From positions 1-6,967 of the forward strand of contig DVMC01000156.1 of assembly GCA_018715165.1 (NCBI GenBank): DNA of 6,967 bases. Reading direction: 5' to 3'. Both the position numbers and the translations under genes were made by a program. Position 1 is the stretch's first letter; the number at the start of each line of letters is the position of its first letter. Below the pieces are notes generated by a model. It was given only the letters and a program-made list of their open reading frames with translations. It searched no databases and was not told the DNA's origin. Of the stretch, positions 1-5,725 are shown in pieces. Source of the DNA: Limiplasma pullistercoris (lineage in GTDB: Bacteria > Bacillota > Clostridia > Christensenellales > Aristaeellaceae).

Positions 1-155
1 GAATTTTTTGACTTCTTTTTTAGAATCTTGTATTTTCCGAACCTTTTGATTTATAAGGCTTTCAGCGTCCCGGTATTATTCCGGATGTTATGAACGGTTT
101 GAAAGCCGAACGTTCGACATCGTCTCCTCTCCTGCCGTTTGGGTGCAAATCCAAA
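1..155. other. AT-rich upstream region, no convincing gene
   Basis: This stretch is much more AT-rich than the rest of the window. One plus-strand frame is open from the window edge to a TGA at 91-93 (about 30 residues, rich in Phe and Leu). It could be the tail of a membrane protein, but T-rich DNA gives such frames by chance. A TTGACT (8-13) and TATTTT (31-36) lie 17 bases apart and would make a weak extra plus-strand promoter. A perfect 10-bp palindrome, CGAACGTTCG, sits at 107-116. None of these is firm. Confidence 0.3.
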
Positions 156-184
156 TTGCATTTTTGCCCAAATCAGGCTATACT
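156..184 (+). promoter_or_regulatory. Probable sigma-A-type promoter of ychF
   Basis: A TATACT box (179-184) matches the TATAAT consensus at 5 of 6 positions. It lies exactly 17 bases after TTGCAT (156-161), which matches only the TTG of the -35 consensus. Transcription would start near 191, leaving a leader of about 33 bases before the ychF ATG. This placement also argues against the upstream in-frame GTG at 143, which would precede the promoter. Confidence 0.55.
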
Positions 185-223
185 ACCTGTTGGAAAACGC
201 ATATACTGAGGAAGTGGACAAAG

Positions 224-1315
224 ATGAAGCTGGGAATCGTGGGACTCCCCAACGTAGGCAAGAGCACGCTGTTCAACGCCATCACGCGCGCGGGCGCGCA
301 GGCGGCCAACTATCCCTTCTGCACCATCGAGCCCAACACCGGCGTGGTGCCGGTGCCGGACAAGCGGCTTGACGAGCTGGCCAGGATGTATCAGCCCAAG
401 AAGGTCACGCCGGCGACGGTGGAATTTGTGGACATCGCGGGTCTGGTCAAGGGCGCCAGCCGGGGCGAGGGGCTGGGCAACAAGTTCCTCTCGCACATCC
501 GCGAGGTGGACGCCATCGTGCACGTGGTGCGCTGTTTTGAGGATGAGAACATCATCCATGTGGACGGCAGCATCGACCCCAGGCGCGACATCGAGGTGAT
601 CGACCTGGAGCTGGTGCTGGCGGATTTGGAGACCGTGGAGCGGCGCACGGAGAAGGCGCGCCATCTGCTCAAGAACGGCGACAAGCTCAAGGCGCTGGAG
701 GCGGACGTGGGCGAGCGGCTGCGCGCCCATCTGGAGGCGGGCAAGCCCGCGCGCACCTTTGCCATGAGCGAGGAGGAGCGCGAGATCGTGGCGGGCTGGT
801 TCCTGCTGACGGACAAGCCGGTCATCTACGCGGCCAACATCGCCGACAGCGAGATCGGGCAGGAGGAATCCGCGCACGTGAAGGCCGTGCGGGAGATTGC
901 GCAGGCCGAGGGTTCGCAGGTATTCACCATCAGCGCGAAAATAGAGGAAGAGATCGCGCAGATGGAACCGGAGGAGAAGGACGCCTTTTTGAGCGAGCTG
1001 GGCCTGGGCCAGAGCGGCCTGGACCGGCTGATCGCGGCATGCTACACGCTGCTGGGGCTGATTTCCTTCCTCACGGCGGGCGCGGACGAGTGCCGGGCGT
1101 GGACCATCAGGCGGGGCACCAAGGCGCCGCAGGCCGCAGGCAAGATCCACACGGACTTTGAGCGCGGCTTTATCCGGGCCGAGGTGGTGGCCTATGAGGA
1201 TCTCAAGGCGCAGGGCGGCATGGCCGCCTGCCGCGACAAGGGCCTGGTGCGCAGCGAGGGCAAGGACTACGTCATGCGCGACGGAGACGTGGTGCTGTTC
1301 CGCTTCAACGTATAA
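224..1315 (+). CDS. ychF: Redox/ribosome-associated Obg-family ATPase YchF
   Basis: YchF (OLA1 family) is a cytosolic P-loop nucleotide hydrolase that prefers ATP and binds ribosomes. It is linked to translation and to oxidative-stress control. The 363-residue product matches the usual bacterial length. Visible motifs are the P-loop GLPNVGKST (residues 7-15), DIAGLVKGAS (70-79), a helical hairpin around 125-200 and a C-terminal TGS domain (about 280-363, ending in DGDVVLFRFNV). The base-specificity motif, usually NxxE, reads NIAD (205-208), a conservative change. The ATG at 224 is chosen because GAGGAAG (208-214) lies 9 bases upstream and MKLGIVGLPN is the normal family N-terminus. An in-frame GTG at 143 would add 27 unrelated residues. 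The next gene starts 18 bases downstream and is probably cotranscribed. The family call is essentially certain. Confidence 0.97.
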   Translation: MKLGIVGLPNVGKSTLFNAITRAGAQAANYPFCTIEPNTGVVPVPDKRLDELARMYQPKKVTPATVEFVDIAGLVKGASRGEGLGNKFLSHIREVDAIVHVVRCFEDENIIHVDGSIDPRRDIEVIDLELVLADLETVERRTEKARHLLKNGDKLKALEADVGERLRAHLEAGKPARTFAMSEEEREIVAGWFLLTDKPVIYAANIADSEIGQEESAHVKAVREIAQAEGSQVFTISAKIEEEIAQMEPEEKDAFLSELGLGQSGLDRLIAACYTLLGLISFLTAGADECRAWTIRRGTKAPQAAGKIHTDFERGFIRAEVVAYEDLKAQGGMAACRDKGLVRSEGKDYVMRDGDVVLFRFNV

Positions 1316-1333
1316 GGCGGGGAGGCCGGGGGT

Positions 1334-2344
1334 ATGTCGAAGTTATCCTTCTTTCTGAAACGGCTGGTGCGCATGGACTGGAAGGCCATGTGGAAAACCG
1401 CCGGCATGCTGCGCCTCAAGAGCGGCAAAAGCCGTCTGTGGCTTTTGGCCGACATGCTGCGCTGCGCGCTGAAATACAACGCCGGATACGTGGACTACAA
1501 GATCGCCCAGATGTACCGCCTCAACGACGCGCAGCGCAAAACGCAGATCACGCGCGGCCTGAGCAACCAGATCGTCCGGCGGATGAACGACAAGGCGTAC
1601 TGGTACCTCTTTGACGACAAGGCGACCTTCAACGAGCTTTTCGCCGCCGAGGTGGGGCGCGGCTGGATGAAGCTGGGCCCGGACACGGACCCCGCAGCTT
1701 TCAAAGCCTTTCTGGCTGACCACCCGGACATCATCGCCAAGCCGCTGGAGGGCAGCAGCGGCGTGGGCATCGCGCGCTATACCCAAAGCGACTGGCAGGG
1801 CCGGGAGGATGCTTTCCTCCGGGAGCTGCTGGCCGGGCAAATCGGCATCATCGAGGAGCGGGTCATCCAGCACCCGCGGCTGATGGCGCTCTGCCCCACC
1901 TCGGTCAACACCATCCGCATCGCCACCCTCCTGGGCGACAAGAAGCAGGGCATCGTCTATGCCTTCCTGCGCATCGGCAACGGCAAGGTCATGGACAACG
2001 TCGATCAGGGCGGCATGGCCGCGCGCGTGGACCTGGAAAGCGGAAAGCTGCTGACCGTGGGCGCGGACAAGCAGGGTAACACCTACGCCGAGCATCCCAT
2101 GACGCACACGCCCATCGTGGGCTTCGAGGTGCCCTTCTTTGAGGAGGCCAAGGCCATGTGCCTCCAGGCCGCCCAGAAGGTGCCCCAGATGCGCTTTGTC
2201 GCCTGGGACGTGGCGGTGACCGAAAAGGGCCCCGTCTTTATCGAGGGCAACAGCTTCCCCAGCCACGCCGTGCCGCAGTTCGCGGCGCATTATCCCGACG
2301 GGATCGGGATTATGCGGGAGTTTCGGGAGTTTATCGACATCTGA
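1334..2344 (+). CDS. ATP-grasp enzyme, sugar-transfer-associated type
   Basis: This 336-residue protein looks like the sugar-transfer-associated ATP-grasp family, which is often found among capsule or cell-surface polysaccharide genes. ATP-grasp enzymes join a carboxylate to an amine or similar nucleophile through an acyl-phosphate. Visible features are a basic helical N-terminus (about 1-90), an ATP-binding lysine and glycine-rich loop KPLEGSSGVGIARY (136-149), the acidic hinge EERVIQH (174-180), SVNTIRIATL (190-199), NVDQGGMAARVD (222-233), and the C-terminal metal/ATP motif WDVAVTEKGPVFIEGN (291-306). There is no signal peptide or clear membrane segment, so it is probably cytosolic. GGAGG (1321-1325) lies 8 bases before the ATG. 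It follows ychF closely and ends at a strong terminator, so the two likely share a message. No glycosyltransferase or other polysaccharide gene is nearby, so the substrate is unknown. The family is fairly sure, the reaction is not. Confidence 0.85.
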   Translation: MSKLSFFLKRLVRMDWKAMWKTAGMLRLKSGKSRLWLLADMLRCALKYNAGYVDYKIAQMYRLNDAQRKTQITRGLSNQIVRRMNDKAYWYLFDDKATFNELFAAEVGRGWMKLGPDTDPAAFKAFLADHPDIIAKPLEGSSGVGIARYTQSDWQGREDAFLRELLAGQIGIIEERVIQHPRLMALCPTSVNTIRIATLLGDKKQGIVYAFLRIGNGKVMDNVDQGGMAARVDLESGKLLTVGADKQGNTYAEHPMTHTPIVGFEVPFFEEAKAMCLQAAQKVPQMRFVAWDVAVTEKGPVFIEGNSFPSHAVPQFAAHYPDGIGIMREFREFIDI

Positions 2345-2355
2345 CCTCCGGGGAG

Positions 2356-2400
2356 AAGGAGCGCCGCGGCACAACGCATACGCGCCGCGGCGCTCCTTTT
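2356..2400 (+). terminator. Rho-independent terminator of the ychF/ATP-grasp unit
   Basis: A perfect 15-bp stem (2356-2370 with 2384-2398) encloses a 13-base loop and runs into TTTT at 2397-2400. It begins 12 bases after the ATP-grasp stop codon. Because the stem starts AA and is GC-rich, minus-strand activity is also possible, but no minus-strand gene ends here. Confidence 0.9.
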
Positions 2401-2572
2401 GTCATGCTCCCTTCCGCTTTATGGGCAAGATCTGTCCCGGATTGTAAAATCTTTGACGAACCCGGACGGCAGGCAGGAAAACCCGGCTTGCAAAGGGAAT
2501 GATTGACACAGGTGCAGCTTTGCGCTTTGGGCCGCATGTCAGGCGGCTAAAAAACAATAAAGGAGCATTTCC
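2401..2572 (+). other. Leader region of the TIM-barrel gene
   Basis: No gene is seen here. A perfect TTGACA lies at 2503-2508, but at 16-18 bases spacing there is no good -10 box (TTTGGG-like sequence instead), so the promoter cannot be assigned. An imperfect hairpin joins 2526-2535 to 2543-2552 (GCCGC/GCGGC core, one G-T pair, one mismatch, then TTT/AAA). It ends just before the ribosome site AGGAG (2561-2565). It could be a leader structure or chance. Confidence 0.35.
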
Positions 2573-3394
2573 ATGAGCAAGCATCTCTCCCCCGCCTATC
2601 AGCTGTATTCCGCGCGCGAGGACGCCAGCAACGACCTGGAGGGCGTATTGGACCAGCTTTCCCGCATGGGCTACGAGGGCGTGGAATTTGCGGGATTCTT
2701 TGAGCGAAGCGCCAAGGAGGTGCGCAAGCTGCTCAAGCATACCGGTCTGAAGGCCGTGAGCAGCCACGTGCCCCTGCAGCAGATCCGGGACGACGCGCAG
2801 TCCGTGCTGGATTACCACGAGGAGCTGGAGTGCGGCTGCATCGCCGTGCCCTACCTGGCCGAGGAGGACCGGCCGGGCATGCCGGGCTTCGCCCGCGTGC
2901 TGGAGACGCTCTACACCTTCGGCCGCCAGTGCAAAAAGCGCGGCATCGCCCTGCTCTACCACAACCACGACTTTGAATTTGCGCAGATCAGCGGCATGCC
3001 TGCGCTGGACTTTCTCTACGCGGCGGTGCCCGCGTCCGTGCTCAAGTGCGAGCTGGATACCTGCTGGATCCGCTACGCCGGGGCCGACCCGGCGGCGTAC
3101 ATCCGCCGCTATGCGCAGCGCTGCCCCGTGGTGCATCTCAAGGACTACGTGGGCGATCCCGGCGGGCCCGCGCCCTACGCGCTTCTGGGCCAGGACGCGC
3201 CCGCGCGCGAGGACGGCGGCCAGCCCTTCCTGTTCAAGCCCCTGGGCGCAGGCTGCCAGGACATTCCCGCGCTGGTGGAGGCCGCGCGCGAAGCGGAGGC
3301 GCGCTGGCTGGTGGTGGAGCAGGACGAAAGCCCCGAACGTCCCGCCCTGGAGGACGCGAGGCTGAGCGCCGAGCATCTGCTGCCGCTGCTGTGA
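2573..3394 (+). CDS. Sugar phosphate isomerase/epimerase, xylose isomerase-like TIM barrel
   Basis: The 273-residue product has the hallmarks of the AP-endonuclease-2/xylose-isomerase-like TIM-barrel family, metal-dependent cytosolic enzymes that interconvert keto and aldo sugars or epimerise them. Family motifs appear in order: GYEGVEFAGFF (33-43), SSHVP (63-67), LLYHNHDFEF (127-136), LKCELDTCW (157-165, probable metal Asp162), VVHLKDY (186-192, probable ligand His188), PLGAGCQDIPALV (223-235) and WLVVEQDE (245-252, probable ligand Glu249). Where many relatives have a metal Glu on the fourth strand, this protein has the YHNH form typical of one subfamily. AGGAG (2561-2565) lies 7 bases before the ATG, and the length is normal. 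It seems to be transcribed alone: a terminator precedes it and hairpins follow. Without transporter or kinase neighbours the sugar cannot be named. Epimerase versus isomerase is undecided. Confidence 0.88.
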   Translation: MSKHLSPAYQLYSAREDASNDLEGVLDQLSRMGYEGVEFAGFFERSAKEVRKLLKHTGLKAVSSHVPLQQIRDDAQSVLDYHEELECGCIAVPYLAEEDRPGMPGFARVLETLYTFGRQCKKRGIALLYHNHDFEFAQISGMPALDFLYAAVPASVLKCELDTCWIRYAGADPAAYIRRYAQRCPVVHLKDYVGDPGGPAPYALLGQDAPAREDGGQPFLFKPLGAGCQDIPALVEAAREAEARWLVVEQDESPERPALEDARLSAEHLLPLL

Positions 3395-3426
3395 GGCCAT
3401 GCGCGGCAGCGCACAGAACGCCGGTA

Positions 3427-3467
3427 TCTGCGGGCGGCGGCGAAAAAATTCGCCGCCGCCCTTGCTT
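3427..3467 (+). repeat. 41-bp direct repeat, copy 1, with 13-bp hairpin
   Basis: These 41 bases recur without a mismatch at 3630-3670. The core is a perfect 13-bp inverted repeat (3432-3444 with 3449-3461) around an AAAA loop. It begins 33 bases after the TIM-barrel stop. The downstream tail is TTGCTTG, a poor T-tract, so it may act as a weak terminator, an mRNA 3' end stabiliser, or simply a mobile hairpin repeat. Confidence 0.85.
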
Positions 3468-3472
3468 GTCGA

Positions 3473-3497
3473 AAAAGTCCGGCTGCGCCGGCCTTTT
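3473..3497 (+). terminator. Possible terminator hairpin after the TIM-barrel gene
   Basis: CCGGC (3479-3483) pairs with GCCGG (3487-3491) around a TGC loop. After one T/C mismatch, AAAAG (3473-3477) pairs with CTTTT (3493-3497). This gives ten pairs with the T-run inside the stem, a form that can terminate in both directions. Together with copy 1 of the 41-bp repeat it probably ends the TIM-barrel message. Confidence 0.5.
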
Positions 3498-3517
3498 CCG
3501 CCAAATGCTTAAGAAAT

Positions 3518-3566
3518 GTTTGCGCCCAGGGGCGCAAACTCCCCGCCCGCCCGGCAAAGCCGGGCG
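3518..3566. repeat. Two adjacent GC-rich hairpins
   Basis: Two perfect inverted repeats stand side by side. GTTTGCGCC (3518-3526) pairs with GGCGCAAAC (3531-3539) around a 4-base loop. CGCCCGGC (3548-3555) pairs with GCCGGGCG (3559-3566) around AAA. Neither is followed by a T-run on either strand, so they are unlikely to be terminators. They look like parts of a compound intergenic repeat. Confidence 0.6.
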
Positions 3567-3584
3567 ATACGAATTGACTTTGGA

Positions 3585-3610
3585 GGACCTGCGGGCCCTC
3601 CAAACCTCCC
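3585..3610 (-). repeat. 26-bp dispersed repeat, copy 1 (inverted)
   Basis: Read on the minus strand, this matches 6856-6881 on the plus strand at 24 of 26 positions (GGGAGGTTTGGAGG, then R, then CCCGCAGG, then YCC). Here part of it also folds: TTTGGAGG (3579-3586) pairs with CCTCCAAA (3597-3604). Two copies in opposite orientation, both in non-coding DNA about 3.2 kb apart, suggest a dispersed intergenic element. Confidence 0.7.
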
Positions 3611-3629
3611 GAAAAAGTTTTGTCAGCGG

Positions 3630-3675
3630 TCTGCGGGCGGCGGCGAAAAAATTCGCCGCCGCCCTTGCTTTTTGC
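3630..3675 (+). repeat. 41-bp direct repeat, copy 2 (3630-3670), terminator-like
   Basis: This is an exact copy of 3427-3467, with the same 13-bp stem (3635-3647 with 3652-3664) and AAAA loop. Here the stem is followed by TTGCTTTTTG, a better T-rich tail than in copy 1, so it could act as a rho-independent terminator that insulates the downstream operon from upstream readthrough. Its last bases overlap the proposed -35 box of that operon. Confidence 0.75.
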
Positions 3676-3693
3676 CGAAAACAGGTCTATCCT
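3665..3693 (+). promoter_or_regulatory. Candidate promoter of the PII-like/antiporter operon
   Basis: TTGCTT (3665-3670) and TATCCT (3688-3693) are separated by 17 bases, with 3 of 6 and 4 of 6 consensus matches. A start near 3700 would leave a leader of about 40 bases. The -10 lies inside the palindrome at 3680-3696. The match is weak, and the call rests mainly on spacing and position. Confidence 0.35.
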
Positions 3694-3731
3694 GTTGGAT
3701 GGCTCCGGGAGGGGCCTATCCTTTTGAATGA
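3680..3731 (+). promoter_or_regulatory. Palindrome, hairpin and direct repeat in the operon leader
   Basis: Three elements are packed together. AACAGG (3680-3685) and CCTGTT (3691-3696) form a perfect 6+6 palindrome with a 5-base spacer. GGCTCC (3701-3706) and GGGGCC (3711-3716) pair around a GGGA loop, which fits the GNRA type. A 16-base sequence starting CTATCCT at 3687-3702 recurs at 3716-3731 with 13 of 16 matches, 29 bases apart. The second copy runs into the ribosome site GAGGG (3730-3734). A repressor site or a short regulatory RNA are both possible. No known riboswitch class was recognised. Confidence 0.4.
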
Positions 3732-3741
3732 GGGTGATTGC

Positions 3742-4080
3742 ATGCAGGTTTTAACGTTGGTTCTCAACCGCACGGAGTGCCTGGAGGAATTGTTGGAGGC
3801 GCTGCTGAAAAGCGGCATTCACGGCGGCACGGTGCTGGAGAGCACCGGCATGATGCGCGTGATCGACCAGAGCGGCGACGATCTGCCCATGTTTTCGGCG
3901 CTGCGGCAGCTGTTCGATCCGGAGCGCAAGAGCAGCAGGACCCTGGTCATGGTGCTCGACGACGCGCAGGTGGCGGTGGCGCGCGAGGTGATCAACCGCG
4001 TGACCGGCGGGCTGAACCAGCCGGACACGGGCATTCTGTTCGCGGTGCCGGCGCTGTTTGTGGAGGGGATGCAGAAATGA
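3742..4080 (+). CDS. PII-like signalling protein paired with antiporter
   Basis: The 112-residue soluble protein has the size and order of a PII/GlnB-type ferredoxin-like fold: MQVLTLVLNRTECLEELLEALLK (1-23) as strand and helix, GIHGGTVLESTGM (25-37) as second strand, a T-loop-like stretch (38-64), RTLVMVLDD (66-74), helix 75-88, and NQPDTGILFAVPALFVEGM (92-110) resembling the PII C-terminus. PII-like trimers usually bind nucleotides and dock on transporters or enzymes. The classical uridylylation tyrosine motif and the RTGE-like basic C-terminus are absent, so this is a divergent member and not GlnB/GlnK. GAGGG (3730-3734) lies 7 bases before the ATG. Its TGA overlaps the ATG of the antiporter, so translation is probably coupled. 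Inferred role: it senses a nucleotide or ion-linked signal and gates the antiporter. The fold is likely, the ligand unknown. Confidence 0.75.
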   Translation: MQVLTLVLNRTECLEELLEALLKSGIHGGTVLESTGMMRVIDQSGDDLPMFSALRQLFDPERKSSRTLVMVLDDAQVAVAREVINRVTGGLNQPDTGILFAVPALFVEGMQK

Positions 4081-5291
4081 ACACGCTGCTGGCGCTGTCC
4101 ATCGCCATCGCGGCCGGGCTGGCGGTGAGCCGTCTGGCGCGGCTGGTGCGTCTGCCCAATGTGACGGCCTTTCTGGTGGGCGGCCTGATCATCGGCCCGT
4201 CGGTGCTGGGCATTCTGCCCCGCGAAACGCTGGACGGCTTTTCCGTGGTGACCGAAGCCGCGTTGGGCTTCATCGCCTACTCCATCGGCGCGGAATTCAA
4301 GATGAGCTACCTCAAGCGCATCGGCGCCAAGCCGCTGACCGTCACGGCCTTTGAGGGGCTGGGCGCGGTGCTGCTGGTGGACGCGGCGCTCATCGGCTGC
4401 TCGCTGGCCGGCGTGCCGGGATTCGATTTGCCCATGTGCGTGGCGCTGGGCGCCATCGCCGCGGCCACCGCGCCCGCGGCCACGCTGATGGTCATCCGTC
4501 AGTACAAGGCGCGCGGCCCGGTGAGCGAAATGCTGCTGCCCGTGGTCGCCATGGACGACGCGCTGGGCCTGATCGCCTTTGCCATCTCCATGAACATCGC
4601 CCAGACGCTGCAAAGCGGCGCCGCCATGACGGTGCAGGGCATGCTCCTTTCGCCCCTGCTGGAAATCGTGGGCTCGGTCGTGCTGGGCGCGGCGCTGGGC
4701 CTGCTTATGAGCCTGCTGGCGCGCTTCTTCCGCTCGCGCGGAAACAAGCTGGCGCTGACCATTGCCTTTGTGTGCCTGGCGCTGGCGCTGTGCGACATGT
4801 GGGGCCTTAGCAACCTTCTTTGCATCATGATGATCGGCGCGGTGATGACCAACCTCTGTCCCGCCGCCGGCGTGATCATCGAGCAGACGGACCGCTTCAC
4901 CCCGCCGCTGTTTCTGCTGTTCTTCGTCATTTCCGGGGCGGAGCTGGATCTGTCCGTGCTGCCCACGGTGGGGCTGGTGGGCGCATGCTATGTGCTGGTG
5001 CGCGTCGCAGGCAAGTGGCTGGGCGCGTTTCTGGGTTCGCGCGTGGTCAACGCCCATCCCAACGTGCAGAAGTACCTGGGCTTTACGCTGATTCCCCAGG
5101 CGGGCGTGGCCATCGGCATGGCGCAACTGGCGCTTACGCGCCTGCCGGCCTACGGCAGCCGCATCCAGGCCGTGGTGCTGGCCGGCACGCTGATCTATGA
5201 GCTGGTCGGCCCGGTGATCACCAAGCTGGCCCTGAGCCGCGCGGGCGAGATTCCCGCCTCAGCCGGGGAGGCCGGCACGGCGAAGGGCTAA
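4077..5291 (+). CDS. Cation/proton antiporter, CPA2 family
   Basis: The 404-residue, strongly hydrophobic protein is a membrane antiporter exchanging Na+ or K+ for H+, with about 12 predicted membrane segments. Family marks are LPNVTAFLVGGLIIGPSVLG (26-45), the unwound-helix motif TAPAATLMVIRQY (131-143), VVAMDDALGLIAF (156-168) with the ion-binding Asp160-Asp161 pair seen in electrogenic CPA2 members, and GFTLIPQAGVAIGMA (335-349). The short C-terminal tail (about 386-404) lacks the RCK/TrkA-N nucleotide-binding domain found in Kef-type relatives. The separate PII-like protein could supply that regulation in trans. The start is the ATG at 4077, overlapping the upstream stop, with GGAGG (4062-4066) 10 bases upstream inside the PII-like gene. 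Upstream in-frame codons are only that gene read in another frame. Na+ versus K+ preference cannot be told from sequence alone. Confidence 0.92.
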   Translation: MNTLLALSIAIAAGLAVSRLARLVRLPNVTAFLVGGLIIGPSVLGILPRETLDGFSVVTEAALGFIAYSIGAEFKMSYLKRIGAKPLTVTAFEGLGAVLLVDAALIGCSLAGVPGFDLPMCVALGAIAAATAPAATLMVIRQYKARGPVSEMLLPVVAMDDALGLIAFAISMNIAQTLQSGAAMTVQGMLLSPLLEIVGSVVLGAALGLLMSLLARFFRSRGNKLALTIAFVCLALALCDMWGLSNLLCIMMIGAVMTNLCPAAGVIIEQTDRFTPPLFLLFFVISGAELDLSVLPTVGLVGACYVLVRVAGKWLGAFLGSRVVNAHPNVQKYLGFTLIPQAGVAIGMAQLALTRLPAYGSRIQAVVLAGTLIYELVGPVITKLALSRAGEIPASAGEAGTAKG

Positions 5292-5304
5292 GCGCACAAA
5301 CCGC

Positions 5305-5347
5305 AAAGCAGGGGCGGGACGGCCAGGCGCCGTCCCGCTCGTGCTTT
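5305..5347 (+). terminator. Terminator of the PII-like/antiporter operon
   Basis: A long stem starts 13 bases after the antiporter stop. AAAGCA-G-GG plus GCGGGACGGC (5305-5323) pairs with GCCGTCCCGC plus TC-G-TGCTTT (5329-5347) around a 5-base loop. One G-G mismatch and one G-T pair interrupt 19 positions. The flanking AAA/TTT are inside the stem, so it could also stop minus-strand transcripts. Confidence 0.8.
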
Positions 5348-5596
5348 CTGCGAAACCCTCCAAAGGATCATAAAAGGTTTGCGGGGGATCTGACGGGCCT
5401 TCACGCCATCCTTCACCGTCGGCTTCCCGCCCCCCTTTGTCCATCAGCAGGGCCAGGACGATGCCCTCGGCAATGTTCATCATCAACCACCCTGTCTTTC
5501 GTACCTCCGCCGGCGGCGTCCATTCCAGCAACGCCTTGCGCCCGCACATTTTTAAACGTTTCGCCCCCCCCGCGCGAAAAAATCCTGTCATGGTGC

Positions 5597-5630
5597 AAAA
5601 AAAGCGTCCGGCCTTCTGGGGCCGCGGCGC
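5597..5630 (-). terminator. Minus-strand rho-independent terminator
   Basis: On the minus strand, GCGCC (5630-5626) and CGGCC (5624-5620) pair with GGCCG (5613-5609) and GACGC (5608-5604), giving ten pairs with one bulged base at 5625, one G-T pair and a 6-base loop. Seven T residues (5603-5597) follow directly. It lies about 113 bases beyond the collagen-like stop codon and probably ends that transcript. Confidence 0.75.
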
Positions 5631-5640
5631 GCCGTGCAAA

Positions 5641-5725
5641 GGCCCGGCGGTTTGGCGGCAGGGCGGGCCGAAGCGCCTGCCGCGCGGGGCGGCAGGGCGG
5701 GTCCCCGTTCGGAGCGGGCCCGCCC
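5641..5725 (-). repeat. Cluster of GC hairpins after the collagen-like gene
   Basis: Three inverted repeats follow one another. GGGCGGG (5695-5701) pairs with CCCGCCC (5719-5725), with further inner pairs. CCTGCCGC (5676-5683) pairs with GCGGCAGG (5689-5696). GGCCCG (5641-5646) pairs with CGGGCC (5664-5669). The first two share two bases, so they could be alternative folds. None has a T-run. They may protect the 3' end of the collagen-like mRNA or be intergenic repeat remnants. Confidence 0.55.

Larger units (their letters stand above)
3395..3741 (+). other. Hairpin-packed intergenic spacer with internal duplication
   Basis: No gene is supported in these 347 bases. The open frames here are antisense or frame-shifted readings of palindromic GC-rich DNA. 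At least six stem-loops follow one another: 3432-3461, 3473-3497, 3518-3539, 3548-3566, 3579-3604 and 3635-3664. The first and last belong to an exact 41-bp duplication. The last 80 bases carry the likely promoter and leader of the PII-like/antiporter operon. Confidence 0.8.

Noticed and set aside
107..116. CGAACGTTCG palindrome as a LexA/DinR SOS box
   Set aside because: The Gram-positive SOS box needs GAAC and GTTC separated by four bases. Here they are directly joined.
143..223. 27-residue N-terminal extension of YchF from a GTG at 143
   Set aside because: It would start upstream of the likely promoter and has no family similarity. The ATG at 224 has a good ribosome site and gives the usual 363-residue length.
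1343..2374. Long minus-strand frame opposite the ATP-grasp gene
   Set aside because: It is a typical antisense frame of GC-rich coding DNA with no motifs. The plus strand carries clear ATP-grasp signatures.
3427..3670. CRISPR array
   Set aside because: There are only two copies of a hairpin repeat, separated by other hairpins, with no regular repeat-spacer periodicity and no cas genes.
3046..3741. Long frame fused in front of the PII-like protein
   Set aside because: It is an out-of-frame reading of the TIM-barrel gene and hairpin spacer. The PII fold begins at the ATG at 3742 with its own ribosome site.
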